A stretch of 21,011 bases of DNA from an uncultured Acetatifactor sp. Its GTDB lineage: Bacteria > Bacillota > Clostridia > Lachnospirales > Lachnospiraceae. Both the position numbers and the translations under genes were made by a program. The stretch spans positions 1-21,011 of the forward strand of contig CAJUFO010000079.1 of assembly GCA_910585615.1 (NCBI GenBank), read 5' to 3'. Every line of letters starts with the position of its first letter. The stretch's first letter is position 1. The notes below the pieces were generated by a model. That model was not told the DNA's origin and did no database searches. It worked only from the letters and a program-made list of their open reading frames with translations. This document shows positions 5,548 to 12,509 of the stretch, one piece after another.

Positions 5548-5568
5548 TACATTTCAGGAGGTATCCGT

Positions 5569-6228
5569 ATGAAACACACAAGCACTAAGAAACTGACCAC
5601 CCTGGGCCTGCTGTGCACGCTGGCCTACATCGCCACCGTCTTTGGCCGCGTCCCGCTGGTCCTGTTCCTGAAGTACGATCCCAAGGACGTCATCATCGTC
5701 ATCGGCGGCCTGCTCTTCGGTCCCCTGACCGCCCTGGCCATCAGCGTCATCGTGTCCGTCACGGAGATGTTCACCGTCAGCAGCACCGGCATCTGGGGCT
5801 GCCTGATGAACGTCATCTCCAGCTGCGCCTTCGCCTGTCCCGCCGCCTATGTCTATGGGAAAAGGCGCAGGCTGTCCGGCGCCCTGGGAGGGCTGCTTGG
5901 CGGATGGGGCTGCCAGGTGGCGGTGATGATGCTCTGGAATTACCTGGTTGCTCCGGTGTACATGGGGTATTCCAGGGAGGCGGTGGCGCAGCTGCTGCTT
6001 CCGGCCTTCCTGCCCTTTAATGTGATCAAAGGGGGACTGAACGCGGGGATCGCGCTGCTTTTATACAAGCCCGTAGTCACTGCTCTGCGGCGCTCCCATC
6101 TGGCGGAGGCCCTCCCCGCTTCGGAACCTGCCGGAAAAATGCGGTTCCGTCCCGGGGCATTCCTGACTGCCCTGTTCCTCCTGGCAAGCTGTCTCCTGTT
6201 GTTCCTCTCCCTGCGAGGCGCTTTTTAG
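5569..6228 (+). CDS. ribU: riboflavin ECF transporter S-component RibU
   Basis: The product is 219 aa, the substrate-binding membrane subunit for riboflavin that works with the shared EcfA1/A2/T energising module, encoded elsewhere. About six membrane helices are visible. The conserved loop LKYDPKDVIIVIGGLLFGP (about 37-55) is characteristic of RibU. Helices rich in small residues follow, ending with FNVIKGGLNAGIALLLYKP. ATG 5569 follows AGGAGG with 7-nt spacing; longer in-frame starts would read through the expression platform and are rejected. The upstream FMN riboswitch confirms the substrate. A charged linker and an extra hydrophobic helix (about 193-215) at the C-terminus go beyond the usual six-helix core. 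The stop overlaps the converging YbaK gene by 4 bp. Confidence 0.93.
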   Translation: MKHTSTKKLTTLGLLCTLAYIATVFGRVPLVLFLKYDPKDVIIVIGGLLFGPLTALAISVIVSVTEMFTVSSTGIWGCLMNVISSCAFACPAAYVYGKRRRLSGALGGLLGGWGCQVAVMMLWNYLVAPVYMGYSREAVAQLLLPAFLPFNVIKGGLNAGIALLLYKPVVTALRRSHLAEALPASEPAGKMRFRPGAFLTALFLLASCLLLFLSLRGAF

Positions 6229-6701
6229 GGGGCCTGGTATCCCTTGCACACATCCACCCATCCCGCGTGGCCGGAGCATTCCTCCAGCTCCGGGATGGTG
6301 AGCTCTATGGCGCTGTTGGAGCTGCCGCAGGCGGGGAATACCGTCTCGAAGCGCTTCAGGGACACGTCCAGGTACACCGCCACGCCCGGGTTCACCGCAA
6401 AGGGGCATACGCCGCCCACGGCATGGCCCACCATGGCCTCCGCCTCCTGGGGCGAGAGCATCTTGGCCTTGGCGGCGAACTTCGCCTTGTACTTGGCATT
6501 GTCGATTTTCGCGTCCCCGGCGGCCACCACCAGCACTGCGCGGCCATCCACCAGGAAGGAGAGGGTCTTCGCGATCCTCTCAGGCTGGCAGTGCAGGGCC
6601 TGGGCCGCCAGCTCCACGGTGGCGCTGGACATGTCCAGTTCCAGGACCCTCTCTTCCATGCCGTAGTTTCTGAGATATGCTTTTACTTTCTCGATTGCCA
6701 T
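6225..6701 (-). CDS. YbaK/EbsC-family aminoacyl-tRNA deacylase
   Basis: The product is 158 aa, the usual size for a stand-alone YbaK/ProX editing domain. These proteins hydrolyse mischarged tRNA, such as Cys- or Ala-tRNAPro, in trans. The conserved lysine is K45 in RIAKTLSFLVDG, followed by VVAAGDAKIDNAKYK and the GGVCPFAV segment that forms the substrate pocket. ATG 6701 is chosen because GGAGG lies 6 nt upstream; a 23-residue longer form starting at 6770 would run through the ribosome site. It lies 40 nt after the small membrane protein gene and shares its promoter. The substrate amino acid cannot be told from the sequence. Confidence 0.92.
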   Translation of the reverse strand: MAIEKVKAYLRNYGMEERVLELDMSSATVELAAQALHCQPERIAKTLSFLVDGRAVLVVAAGDAKIDNAKYKAKFAAKAKMLSPQEAEAMVGHAVGGVCPFAVNPGVAVYLDVSLKRFETVFPACGSSNSAIELTIPELEECSGHAGWVDVCKGYQAP

Positions 6702-6741
6702 GCTGTTCCTCCAAAATGTAGTCTGGTTTTGTATCTCGATA

Positions 6742-6945
6742 TTATTTCGCCGTCTTTTGAATCGTCTCAATGATCCAGCAGGTGCATATCACGATTGCGG
6801 CGACAATCAAAAGCCCCGCAAACCCCACGGCAGCGATTGCCAGATCGTTTGCGATAAAAGGGAAAAAGCCAAACATCGAGCCCACATACCATAAGACAAG
6901 GTACAATACAAGGATACATACCGCATTTCTTTCCGTTTCTTTCAT
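6742..6945 (-). CDS. small two-helix membrane protein
   Basis: The product is 67 aa. ATG 6945 follows GGAGGAGGG with suitable spacing; an in-frame start nine codons earlier lacks this. After a charged N-terminus (MKETERN), two hydrophobic stretches follow: about 9-30 (VCILVLYLVLWYVGSMFGFF) and about 36-59 (LAIAAVGFAGLLIVAAIVICT). The protein ends in a basic tail. Topology and length resemble DUF997/YhdT-type small subunits that accompany symporters, but the match is by eye and uncertain. It is the first gene of a two-gene operon with the YbaK-type deacylase. Confidence 0.8.
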   Translation of the reverse strand: MKETERNAVCILVLYLVLWYVGSMFGFFPFIANDLAIAAVGFAGLLIVAAIVICTCWIIETIQKTAK

Positions 6946-6994
6946 AACAGCCCTCCTCCGGGAATTCTGCAAATTTTGTAAATTGCCATACTTG

Positions 6995-7023
6995 ATTATA
7001 AAATATTTGTCCGGGGTTTACAA
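6995..7023 (-). promoter_or_regulatory. promoter of the membrane protein/YbaK operon
   Basis: On the minus strand TTGTAA (7023-7018), a 17-nt spacer and a perfect TATAAT (7000-6995) lie 50 nt before the start codon. Confidence 0.65.
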
Positions 7024-7065
7024 TGTATATTAGAGCGTTTTTTCGAATCTGTATCGACGGCGTTC

Positions 7066-7136
7066 CTGTTCACAGGTGCCTCCGCGAAGTGTTTTCGTGC
7101 GCATCATGTTGCTGTGAGCGGCGAGGCCGTGAACAG
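7066..7136. repeat. 71-bp imperfect inverted repeat between divergent promoters
   Basis: CTGTTCAC (7066-7073) pairs perfectly with GTGAACAG (7129-7136). Further in, GCCTC (7078-7082) pairs with GAGGC (7123-7127) and CGC with GCG, leaving a loop of about 32 nt. It is G+C-rich in otherwise A+T-rich DNA and has no T-run. It resembles a dispersed intergenic hairpin element, but only one copy is seen in this window. Confidence 0.5.
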
Positions 7137-7143
7137 TATTATA

Positions 7144-7172
7144 TTGACATGGTTTCGATTTTATCATATAAT
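7144..7172 (+). promoter_or_regulatory. consensus promoter of the ZIP transporter
   Basis: TTGACA (7144-7149) and TATAAT (7167-7172) are perfect, with a 17-nt spacer. Predicted start is near 7179, at the edge of the palindrome. Such a strong promoter would need repression, which fits the operator placed at the start site. Confidence 0.8.
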
Positions 7173-7177
7173 GGCTT

Positions 7178-7197
7178 TAGTTAGTTATCACTAACTA
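7178..7197. promoter_or_regulatory. palindromic operator at the ZIP transcription start
   Basis: TAGTTAGT-TATC-ACTAACTA has perfect 8-bp arms and lies from about -1 to +19. Its core AGTTAG-N6-CTAACT recurs at 49-66. The TTAG/CTAA arms resemble DtxR/MntR/IdeR-family metal-repressor boxes, which fits a metal transporter. The regulator itself is not in the window. Confidence 0.6.
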
Positions 7198-7221
7198 GAA
7201 TATAGAAACGGAGGTCACACA

Positions 7222-8004
7222 ATGCCATTCGAAACTTTACAGGGAATCCTGCTTCCCTTTCTCGGAACCGTCCTGGGCGCTGCCTGCGTGTTCGTCATGC
7301 GGGACGCCCTCCCCCCGGCGGTACAGAGGTCCCTCACCGGCTTCGCCGCAGGAGTCATGGTGGCGGCGTCCGTCTGGAGCCTGCTGATTCCCGCCATGGA
7401 GGAGGCGGAGCATCTGGGGCAATTAGCCTTCCTCCCGGCGGTGGCGGGGTTCTGGTTGGGCATCCTGTTCCTGCTGCTGCTGGACAGGACTATCCCCCAT
7501 CTGCACCGGGACAGCGCCTCGCCCGAAGGGCCCCGCACCCGTCTGGGGCGCACCGCCATGCTGGTGCTGGCGGTGACCCTCCACAACATCCCTGAGGGCA
7601 TGGCGGTGGGCGTGGTGCTGGCGGGCTGGATGGCCGGGGACGAGACGATCTCCCTGACCGGGGCCCTGGCCCTATCCATCGGCATCGCCCTCCAGAACTT
7701 TCCCGAAGGGGCGATCATCTCCATGCCTCTGCGGGCGGAGGGCGCAGGGAAGAAACGGGCCTTTCTCTACGGCGTCCTCTCCGGCGTGGTGGAGCCGCTG
7801 GCCGCCCTGCTGACCATCCTGGCGGCGGGGCTCATCCTCCCGGCCCTGCCCTATCTGCTGAGCTTCGCGGCAGGAGCCATGATCTACGTGGTGGTGGAGG
7901 AGCTGATTCCAGAGGCCTCCGCAGGGGAGCACTCCAATCTGGGGACGCTTAGCTTCGCGGCAGGGTTCGCGGTGATGCTGGCGCTGGACGTGGCCCTGGG
8001 CTGA
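7222..8004 (+). CDS. ZIP-family divalent metal transporter (ZupT-like)
   Basis: The product is 260 aa, the usual length for bacterial ZIP proteins, which import zinc, iron or manganese across the membrane. About eight helices are visible. The paired metal-site signatures are HNIPEG in helix 4 (121-126) and QNFPEG in helix 5 (158-163). E190 in VVEPL is in helix 6, and EELIPEA at 226-232 lies near the end. A histidine-bearing loop (IPHLHRDS, about 91-98) is between helices 3 and 4. ATG 7222 follows GGAGG. The palindrome at the promoter suggests repression by a metal-sensing regulator. The metal cannot be assigned; the asparagine replacing histidine in the second motif is common in related iron/manganese importers. 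Confidence 0.92.
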   Translation: MPFETLQGILLPFLGTVLGAACVFVMRDALPPAVQRSLTGFAAGVMVAASVWSLLIPAMEEAEHLGQLAFLPAVAGFWLGILFLLLLDRTIPHLHRDSASPEGPRTRLGRTAMLVLAVTLHNIPEGMAVGVVLAGWMAGDETISLTGALALSIGIALQNFPEGAIISMPLRAEGAGKKRAFLYGVLSGVVEPLAALLTILAAGLILPALPYLLSFAAGAMIYVVVEELIPEASAGEHSNLGTLSFAAGFAVMLALDVALG

Positions 8005-8264
8005 GAGGCCGGGGGCGGCAGGATTGTGCCAGGGTTTCCGCAGCGTTTCGCAGCCTGCTCTTTCAAAAACAGGCGCAAAGGCTATGCGGATATGTTACCA
8101 TAAGTACAGATAATTCTGATGTCAACCGTTTCAGAAATTCTGCTTAGGCTTCCGAAGGGAGCCTTTGGTCAGGGCGTTTTGCCCGAAAGTATCCGTCAAT
8201 CATTGAAAAGAGCAGGCAGAAGCAGCAAAGGTCTGTACCGTCTGTCTCTTGTCTGCCTGCCGGA

Positions 8265-8499
8265 AGCAAGGTCATCTTCGACGACCATACGCTGTGCTCC
8301 CAGCTCCTGCGGGATTACATGAATCTGCCATATCTGAAGGACGTGCGGCCGGAGGATATCGAAGATGTTTCGGAGCAGTATGTTACAATGTTTGCGGAGG
8401 AGCGTAATTCCGACAGGGTGAAGCGGGTACGAGCTGGGCGCTTCAAAGGATGACGCCACAGCAAACCTTATGGAGAAAATGCATCTGGACCGGGATGGC
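8265..8499 (+). pseudogene. remnant of an Rpn/PD-(D/E)XK 'transposase'-type nuclease
   Basis: In one frame (8265-8453), VIFDDHTLCSQLLRDYMNL and VRPEDIEDVSEQYVTMFAEE followed by RNSDRVKRV match, from memory, the N-terminal region of Rpn-family recombination-promoting nucleases common in Lachnospiraceae. The frame then drifts and stops. A second frame from 8431 reads ELGASKDDATANLMEK, the typical tail of the same family, so the catalytic middle is deleted. No intact start was found. The rest of 8005-8605 shows no gene I can support and may hold further debris. Confidence 0.6.
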
Positions 8500-8605
8500 G
8501 CCGGGAAAAAGCAGCCCTTTACTGGAAAGAATGACATAAGCGGCTTCCACATAAAATGTGTTCCCTCTGCCTCCCGCCTGCCCCATGCTGCTCCGCAGAA
8601 AATCC

Positions 8606-9277
8606 TCATATCTCCCTGCGCAGGCGTCCCGACTGGGCCATCCTGTCCATAGGGGCCTTATAGAACAGCAGCGAGAGCAGATATTCCGCCGCGGCCCCCG
8701 CGGCCACGATTGCAAGGCCCAACAGCGCCGTCTGCCAGAGGGGGATTCCCTTCCCCATCCCCATCAGGAAGCCTCTGATTCCGCCTGTGAGGCCCCCGGC
8801 TATCGCCGTGCACAGGACAGGAATCAGGCAGACGGATGCCAGTATGAAATGCTTATAGGCCGCTCCCATGTAGACCATCACCATGGCCAGGGAAAGCGCC
8901 AGCAAAAGCAGGTTGCCGTACATCTCGCCACGGTTTTCCGGCTTTCCCCAAATCATGATGCAGCTCAGCAGGGTCCCTGCCAGGTACACGGCCCACATGA
9001 CGGTGAGGTTCACCAGGGCAGGTATCTTCGTCTGCAGCTTCTTTTTCATGGGAGATGTCTGCACCATGGACGACACGCTCAGGGAAAGCAGCATCTGCAC
9101 GGGCAGCATGCCCATTACCAGAAGTATATAGCATGCGAGAAACCCGTTCCCATCCACCCTTCCCAGGATGACGGCCGGAACCTCCAGCAACAGCAGCAGC
9201 CCTGCCGTGATGCAGTTCAACTTTACGCCATAGGCATGGCGCAGCATCCTCATCCCAAGCTTCCAGTCATTAATCAT
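8606..9277 (-). CDS. ABC-2-type transporter membrane subunit, second
   Basis: The product is 223 aa with about six hydrophobic segments (GLLLLLEVPAVILG, ILLVMGMLPVQMLLSL, LVNLTVMWAVYLAGTLL and others to the C-terminus) and a basic C-terminal tail. It has no soluble domain. It overlaps the preceding membrane-protein gene by 8 bp and is the last gene of the GntR-ATPase-permease-permease operon. It is probably one half of a heteromeric permease driven by the ATPase of this operon. The family cannot be named by motif, so the call rests on topology and position. Substrate unknown; YtrA-controlled transporters elsewhere respond to cell-envelope antibiotics. Confidence 0.85.
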   Translation of the reverse strand: MINDWKLGMRMLRHAYGVKLNCITAGLLLLLEVPAVILGRVDGNGFLACYILLVMGMLPVQMLLSLSVSSMVQTSPMKKKLQTKIPALVNLTVMWAVYLAGTLLSCIMIWGKPENRGEMYGNLLLLALSLAMVMVYMGAAYKHFILASVCLIPVLCTAIAGGLTGGIRGFLMGMGKGIPLWQTALLGLAIVAAGAAAEYLLSLLFYKAPMDRMAQSGRLRREI

Positions 9278-9935
9278 AATAGCTCCTTTCCACCCTCTTC
9301 GTGGCGGCCCTCACCGTCACAGCGCTTATGAGGATTCCAAATACCGCGCATATGATATCGATTATGAAGATAATATCCGCCAGGTTCAGCAGGGCCAATC
9401 CAAACAGCATCACAAAGACCGCCCCATAGCCCACCAGCAGGTTCATCCACAGCATGTCGCCGAACCTGGACAGGAAGGTGCCCAGGGTGGAGACGAAATA
9501 GGAAAGCAGCGTGAAGTACAGCAGGATCCCCGCCTCCAGCCCCCAGTCCATTATGTCGAATCCATAATCGGTACCTTCTGCCATAGCCATCCATGTCCCT
9601 GCCAGCCGGCACAATGCCATGATACCCAGAGCGGCCAGGAATTTCCGAAGCAGATCCATCCAAAGAGCGGCTCTTAAGATGTCCATCCCCCGCCCGGATG
9701 TCTTCAGGTACTCCAGCCTCATGGAATCCTTTGTCTGAATCCCCCCGAAGAGCCAGTTGTCGGAGACAATCTCCACCATGGGCAGGAGCACTGCCGCGAC
9801 TATCACGCCTGTCGCCCCGCGGCCTCCCCAAAGCATCCTCTCAACCCACAGCCCCAGCCCAATCAGGGCTATCGGCATCAGCAGGAACACCGCCAGCCGA
9901 TACCACGCACTGGTAAATACCAGATAGCTTTTCAT
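9270..9935 (-). CDS. ABC-2-type transporter membrane subunit, first
   Basis: The product is 221 aa, starting at ATG 9935 with TGAGG 6 nt upstream; an ATG four codons earlier directly abuts its ribosome site. About six hydrophobic segments are seen, including LAVFLLMPIALIGLGLWV near the N-terminus and IIFIIDIICAVFGILISAV at the C-terminus, with a charged cytoplasmic loop around 60-85. It lies 62 nt after the ATPase gene and overlaps the next membrane gene by 8 bp. It is inferred to pair with that second membrane protein. No substrate clue is present. Confidence 0.85.
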   Translation of the reverse strand: MKSYLVFTSAWYRLAVFLLMPIALIGLGLWVERMLWGGRGATGVIVAAVLLPMVEIVSDNWLFGGIQTKDSMRLEYLKTSGRGMDILRAALWMDLLRKFLAALGIMALCRLAGTWMAMAEGTDYGFDIMDWGLEAGILLYFTLLSYFVSTLGTFLSRFGDMLWMNLLVGYGAVFVMLFGLALLNLADIIFIIDIICAVFGILISAVTVRAATKRVERSYYD

Positions 9936-9997
9936 TCGATTCCTCATCCTTCAGACCACACCTTTCCCAGCTTTCCCAATCTTGGATTCCAAAGCCC

Positions 9998-10966
9998 CTA
10001 TGCCCTTTTTTGAAGTTTTCCCAGGCTCGTATTGGCCTTCATCACCGCCACGCTGATCTGGGATAGGGTAGGGGTCTCCAGGCTCACGTCCATTCCGGCC
10101 AGCCGGTCCAGGTTCCCGGCCAGGCAGATCCCCTCGAAGCCATAGGCGCTTCTGTTCATAGAGAAAAGGATTTCCCTGGCCCGCTCCCCGTCCGCCGCCT
10201 CTCCCTTGACCAGCACGTATTTCTCCTTCAAATCCTCCACGAAGCCCTCCTCCACGATGTTGCCGTGCTCCAGGATGAGGCAATAATCCGTCACGTTCTC
10301 CATGTCGGCGATATTGTGGGTAGAGAAGAGCACGGACTTCTCCCCGCCTCCCTGCTCCAGGTAGTCCCGTATCATGTCGCAGAGCCTGTCCCGCATCAGG
10401 GGATCCAAGGGGGAGGCGGGCTCGTCCAGGATCAATAGCTGCGTGTCCCTGGCCAGCACTGCCGCCAGCATCAGCTTCATCCGGTTGCCGTCGGAAAGGC
10501 TCTTCACCTCCTTGGCCACATCCAGGCCGCTGCCGCCGATTCCAAGCTCCTCACAGATTGCCCGGTACCTGTCCTGATGGAAGCCATGGAACAGCAGCCC
10601 GCTGATTTCCTCCACCTGCCTGATCGTCCACTGGGGGAGGAAATATGCGCCGGGGCCCGTGTAGCCGATCTGCTCCTGGATTTCCCCGCAGATTCCCGGC
10701 TCCTGTCTGTCGAAATAGGTGACCTCCCCCTTGAAGTCCAGCCTTATGCCCGTGAGGATGTTCAGCAGGGTGGTCTTTCCCGCACCGTTCTCTCCAATCA
10801 GGGCGGTGGCGAAGCCTCTGGGCAGCGAGAGCCGGGGAACCGAGAGCTCGAAGCCCTTATATCTCTTGCGCAGGTCCCGGGCCCGCAGGGCTGTGTCCCG
10901 TATCCGGGCGGACTGTTGTTCCCTGTTTTGTATTGTTATGATTGTTTTTTCGTCTATTCTGGTCAT
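9998..10966 (-). CDS. ABC transporter ATPase subunit
   Basis: The product is 322 aa, starting at ATG 10966; a frame extending to 11041 would overlap the GntR gene and lacks a ribosome site. Walker A is GENGAGKT (58-65), the signature-like LSDGNRMK is at 157-164, Walker B LLILDEP is at 177-183 and the switch histidine is H217. LSDG replaces the usual LSGG, a common variant in this subgroup. The N-terminal 30 residues precede the ATPase fold and the C-terminal 90 form an accessory domain. It would energise the two membrane proteins encoded downstream. It lies 22 nt after the regulator gene in the same operon. Confidence 0.95.
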   Translation of the reverse strand: MTRIDEKTIITIQNREQQSARIRDTALRARDLRKRYKGFELSVPRLSLPRGFATALIGENGAGKTTLLNILTGIRLDFKGEVTYFDRQEPGICGEIQEQIGYTGPGAYFLPQWTIRQVEEISGLLFHGFHQDRYRAICEELGIGGSGLDVAKEVKSLSDGNRMKLMLAAVLARDTQLLILDEPASPLDPLMRDRLCDMIRDYLEQGGGEKSVLFSTHNIADMENVTDYCLILEHGNIVEEGFVEDLKEKYVLVKGEAADGERAREILFSMNRSAYGFEGICLAGNLDRLAGMDVSLETPTLSQISVAVMKANTSLGKLQKRA

Positions 10967-10988
10967 GTCCCTGTGTTTCTCCTCCTGT

Positions 10989-11378
10989 CTATCCCTGATT
11001 GTCCCGCTCGTCGTCCATGTCCAGCAAGGTGCGCAGGACATCCTGCAGCTCCTGGCCTGTCATCCCGGCTATCCTGGCGGCGCTCACCGCCTCCAGCAAT
11101 GCCTCCTCCACCTTGCGCAGGTGCTGTTCCTTCAGCATCTCGCTGTCCTGGGCGTTCACATAGAAGCCCTTGCCCTGCACCGCTGTCACCAGGCCCTCCT
11201 GGGCCAGCTGTTCATAGGCCTTCATGGTGGTGATGACGCTGATCCGCAGGTCCTTGGCCAGGCCCCGGATGGACGGGAGATACTCGCCCTCCTTCAGCTT
11301 TCCTGCCAGAATATCGGCCCTGAGCTGCTCGGCAATCTGCTGGTAAATGGGGACTCCTGAATTCTGCAATAGTTTCAA
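10989..11378 (-). CDS. GntR-family regulator, YtrA subfamily
   Basis: The product is 129 aa. An N-terminal winged helix-turn-helix (about 10-75: PIYQQIAEQLRADILAGKL, LPSIRGLAKDLRISVITTMK, VQGKGFYV) is followed by only about 50 residues of helices. This short tail marks the YtrA subfamily, which usually represses the adjacent ABC operon. The best start is TTG at 11378, with GAGGGTG 8 nt upstream; a nearby ATG opens a frame that stops after three codons. It is first in the operon with the ATPase and two membrane genes, and a palindrome overlaps its -10 element, so autorepression is likely. The inducer is unknown. Confidence 0.93.
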   Translation of the reverse strand: MKLLQNSGVPIYQQIAEQLRADILAGKLKEGEYLPSIRGLAKDLRISVITTMKAYEQLAQEGLVTAVQGKGFYVNAQDSEMLKEQHLRKVEEALLEAVSAARIAGMTGQELQDVLRTLLDMDDERDNQG

Positions 11379-11399
11379 ATCGGCATCACCCTCTCTACT

Positions 11400-11440
11400 G
11401 TTTATATGTTATATATACACCATAATCAGTCGTCTGTCAA
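11400..11440 (-). promoter_or_regulatory. promoter and likely operator of the GntR/ABC operon
   Basis: On the minus strand TTGACA (11440-11435) and TATATA (11417-11412) are 17 nt apart. An imperfect palindrome GTTTATAT-GTT-ATATATAC (11400-11418, seven of eight arm positions matching) covers the -10 and the predicted start, a natural site for the YtrA-type repressor. Confidence 0.6.
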
Positions 11441-11457
11441 CAGATTTTCAGAATTTT

Positions 11458-12324
11458 TCAAAATTCTCCCTTCATATACTGGGAGGGCGTTCTGCGCCGA
11501 TAGCGTTTGAACACCTTCACAAAATAGCTTGCGTCATGAAATCCACAATCATATGCGATTTCCGTAACCGTCTTCTGCGTATAGGAAAGCTGCTCACAGG
11601 CTACCTCAATCCGGTAATAGTTCAGATAATCCATAGGCGTCCGATGAGTCAGCTCCCGAAAATACCGGCAAAAGTAATTCTCATTCATGTTCGCACACTC
11701 CGCCAGATCAGACAGCTTGATATCCTCACTGTAATGCTCGTCAATATAAGAAAGCACCTTCTTCAGTTGTACCGGTTTTTTGACATGCTTTGAATCGGAT
11801 GCACTCGTATAAATCCGCTTTTGGATTATCTGGCCGAACAGGAGAAAGGTATACCCCTGAAGCAGCAGCGTATACCCCTCCGGCCTGTGCCGCAGCAGCT
11901 CCAGCATGCTGCATATGGACGAATTGATGGATATGCAGCTCTCCGGAAAATAGTCCCGGACAAAAATCTTCTGATTCAGCAAATCAGAAATCTGATGCTC
12001 ATAAATCTTGGTGGGGGAATCCGTCTGGAAAATCGTGTCCAGGTCCATCAGCAGGCATTCGTAGCAGCAGCTCTTTTCCTCCAGCGGCGCCCCTCCATGG
12101 GTGACGCTGGCTGAGATGAAGGCGCTGTCCCCGGGAGAAAGCGTCAGCTCGTGTTCCTCCAGCTGCAGATGAAAATGCCCGGAGACCACATGGACGATTT
12201 CATAGAGCGGATGCCAATGGTATGGCATGACATATCGGGGATGCATATAGGTCACATGATAATAAAAATAGGGGAAATCCTGATCCTTGTGCTTCTGCTG
12301 CGCCGGATAATCCAAAAATTTCAT
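11458..12324 (-). CDS. AraC-family regulator with cupin sensor domain
   Basis: The product is 288 aa, starting at ATG 12324 with AAAAGGAG 8 nt upstream. The N-terminal cupin-like domain (about 20-95) contains YHWHPLYEIVHVVSG and LTLSPGDSAFISASVTHGG, a probable sugar-binding pocket. The C-terminal domain (about 188-288) has two helix-turn-helix units with the AraC signature: LSDLAECANMNENYFCRYFR and VTEIAYDCGFHDASYFVKVF, then YRRRTPSQY. It is divergent from the sugar-uptake operon starting at 12510, with tandem repeats between the two genes, so it most likely activates that operon in response to an imported glycan or sugar. Confidence 0.93.
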   Translation of the reverse strand: MKFLDYPAQQKHKDQDFPYFYYHVTYMHPRYVMPYHWHPLYEIVHVVSGHFHLQLEEHELTLSPGDSAFISASVTHGGAPLEEKSCCYECLLMDLDTIFQTDSPTKIYEHQISDLLNQKIFVRDYFPESCISINSSICSMLELLRHRPEGYTLLLQGYTFLLFGQIIQKRIYTSASDSKHVKKPVQLKKVLSYIDEHYSEDIKLSDLAECANMNENYFCRYFRELTHRTPMDYLNYYRIEVACEQLSYTQKTVTEIAYDCGFHDASYFVKVFKRYRRRTPSQYMKGEF

Positions 12325-12382
12325 GCTTTCCACTCCTTTTCCGAAATGACCATCTGGCTGTCCTGCCAGGAATATGACTGCA

Positions 12383-12412
12383 TTTTACCATATAAGTGAA
12401 TTTATTACCATA
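12383..12412 (+). promoter_or_regulatory. tandem TTACCATA repeats, candidate AraC-regulator site
   Basis: TTACCATA occurs at 12385-12392 and 12405-12412, exactly 20 bp apart and in the same direction, with similar A/T flanks. Two turns of the helix between direct repeats is the usual layout of AraC-family half-sites. They end 13 bp before the candidate -35 of the transporter operon, the position expected for activation. Confidence 0.4.
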
Positions 12413-12425
12413 AAATACGAAAATA

Positions 12426-12453
12426 TTACAAGAATGCCAGCGCATCCTATATT
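12426..12453 (+). promoter_or_regulatory. weak promoter of the sugar-uptake operon
   Basis: TTACAA (12426-12431), a 16-nt spacer and TATATT (12448-12453) form a poor promoter, consistent with a need for an activator bound just upstream. Confidence 0.35.
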
Positions 12454-12509
12454 AGAATAAGTACTACCAAAGCAACCAGGGAACGTCCGGGCACTTAGGA
12501 GGTGGAAGC

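Noticed and set aside
8119..8322. 67-codon plus-strand open frame
   Set aside because: It is in the wrong frame relative to the Rpn-like remnant, with no ribosome site and no recognisable sequence.
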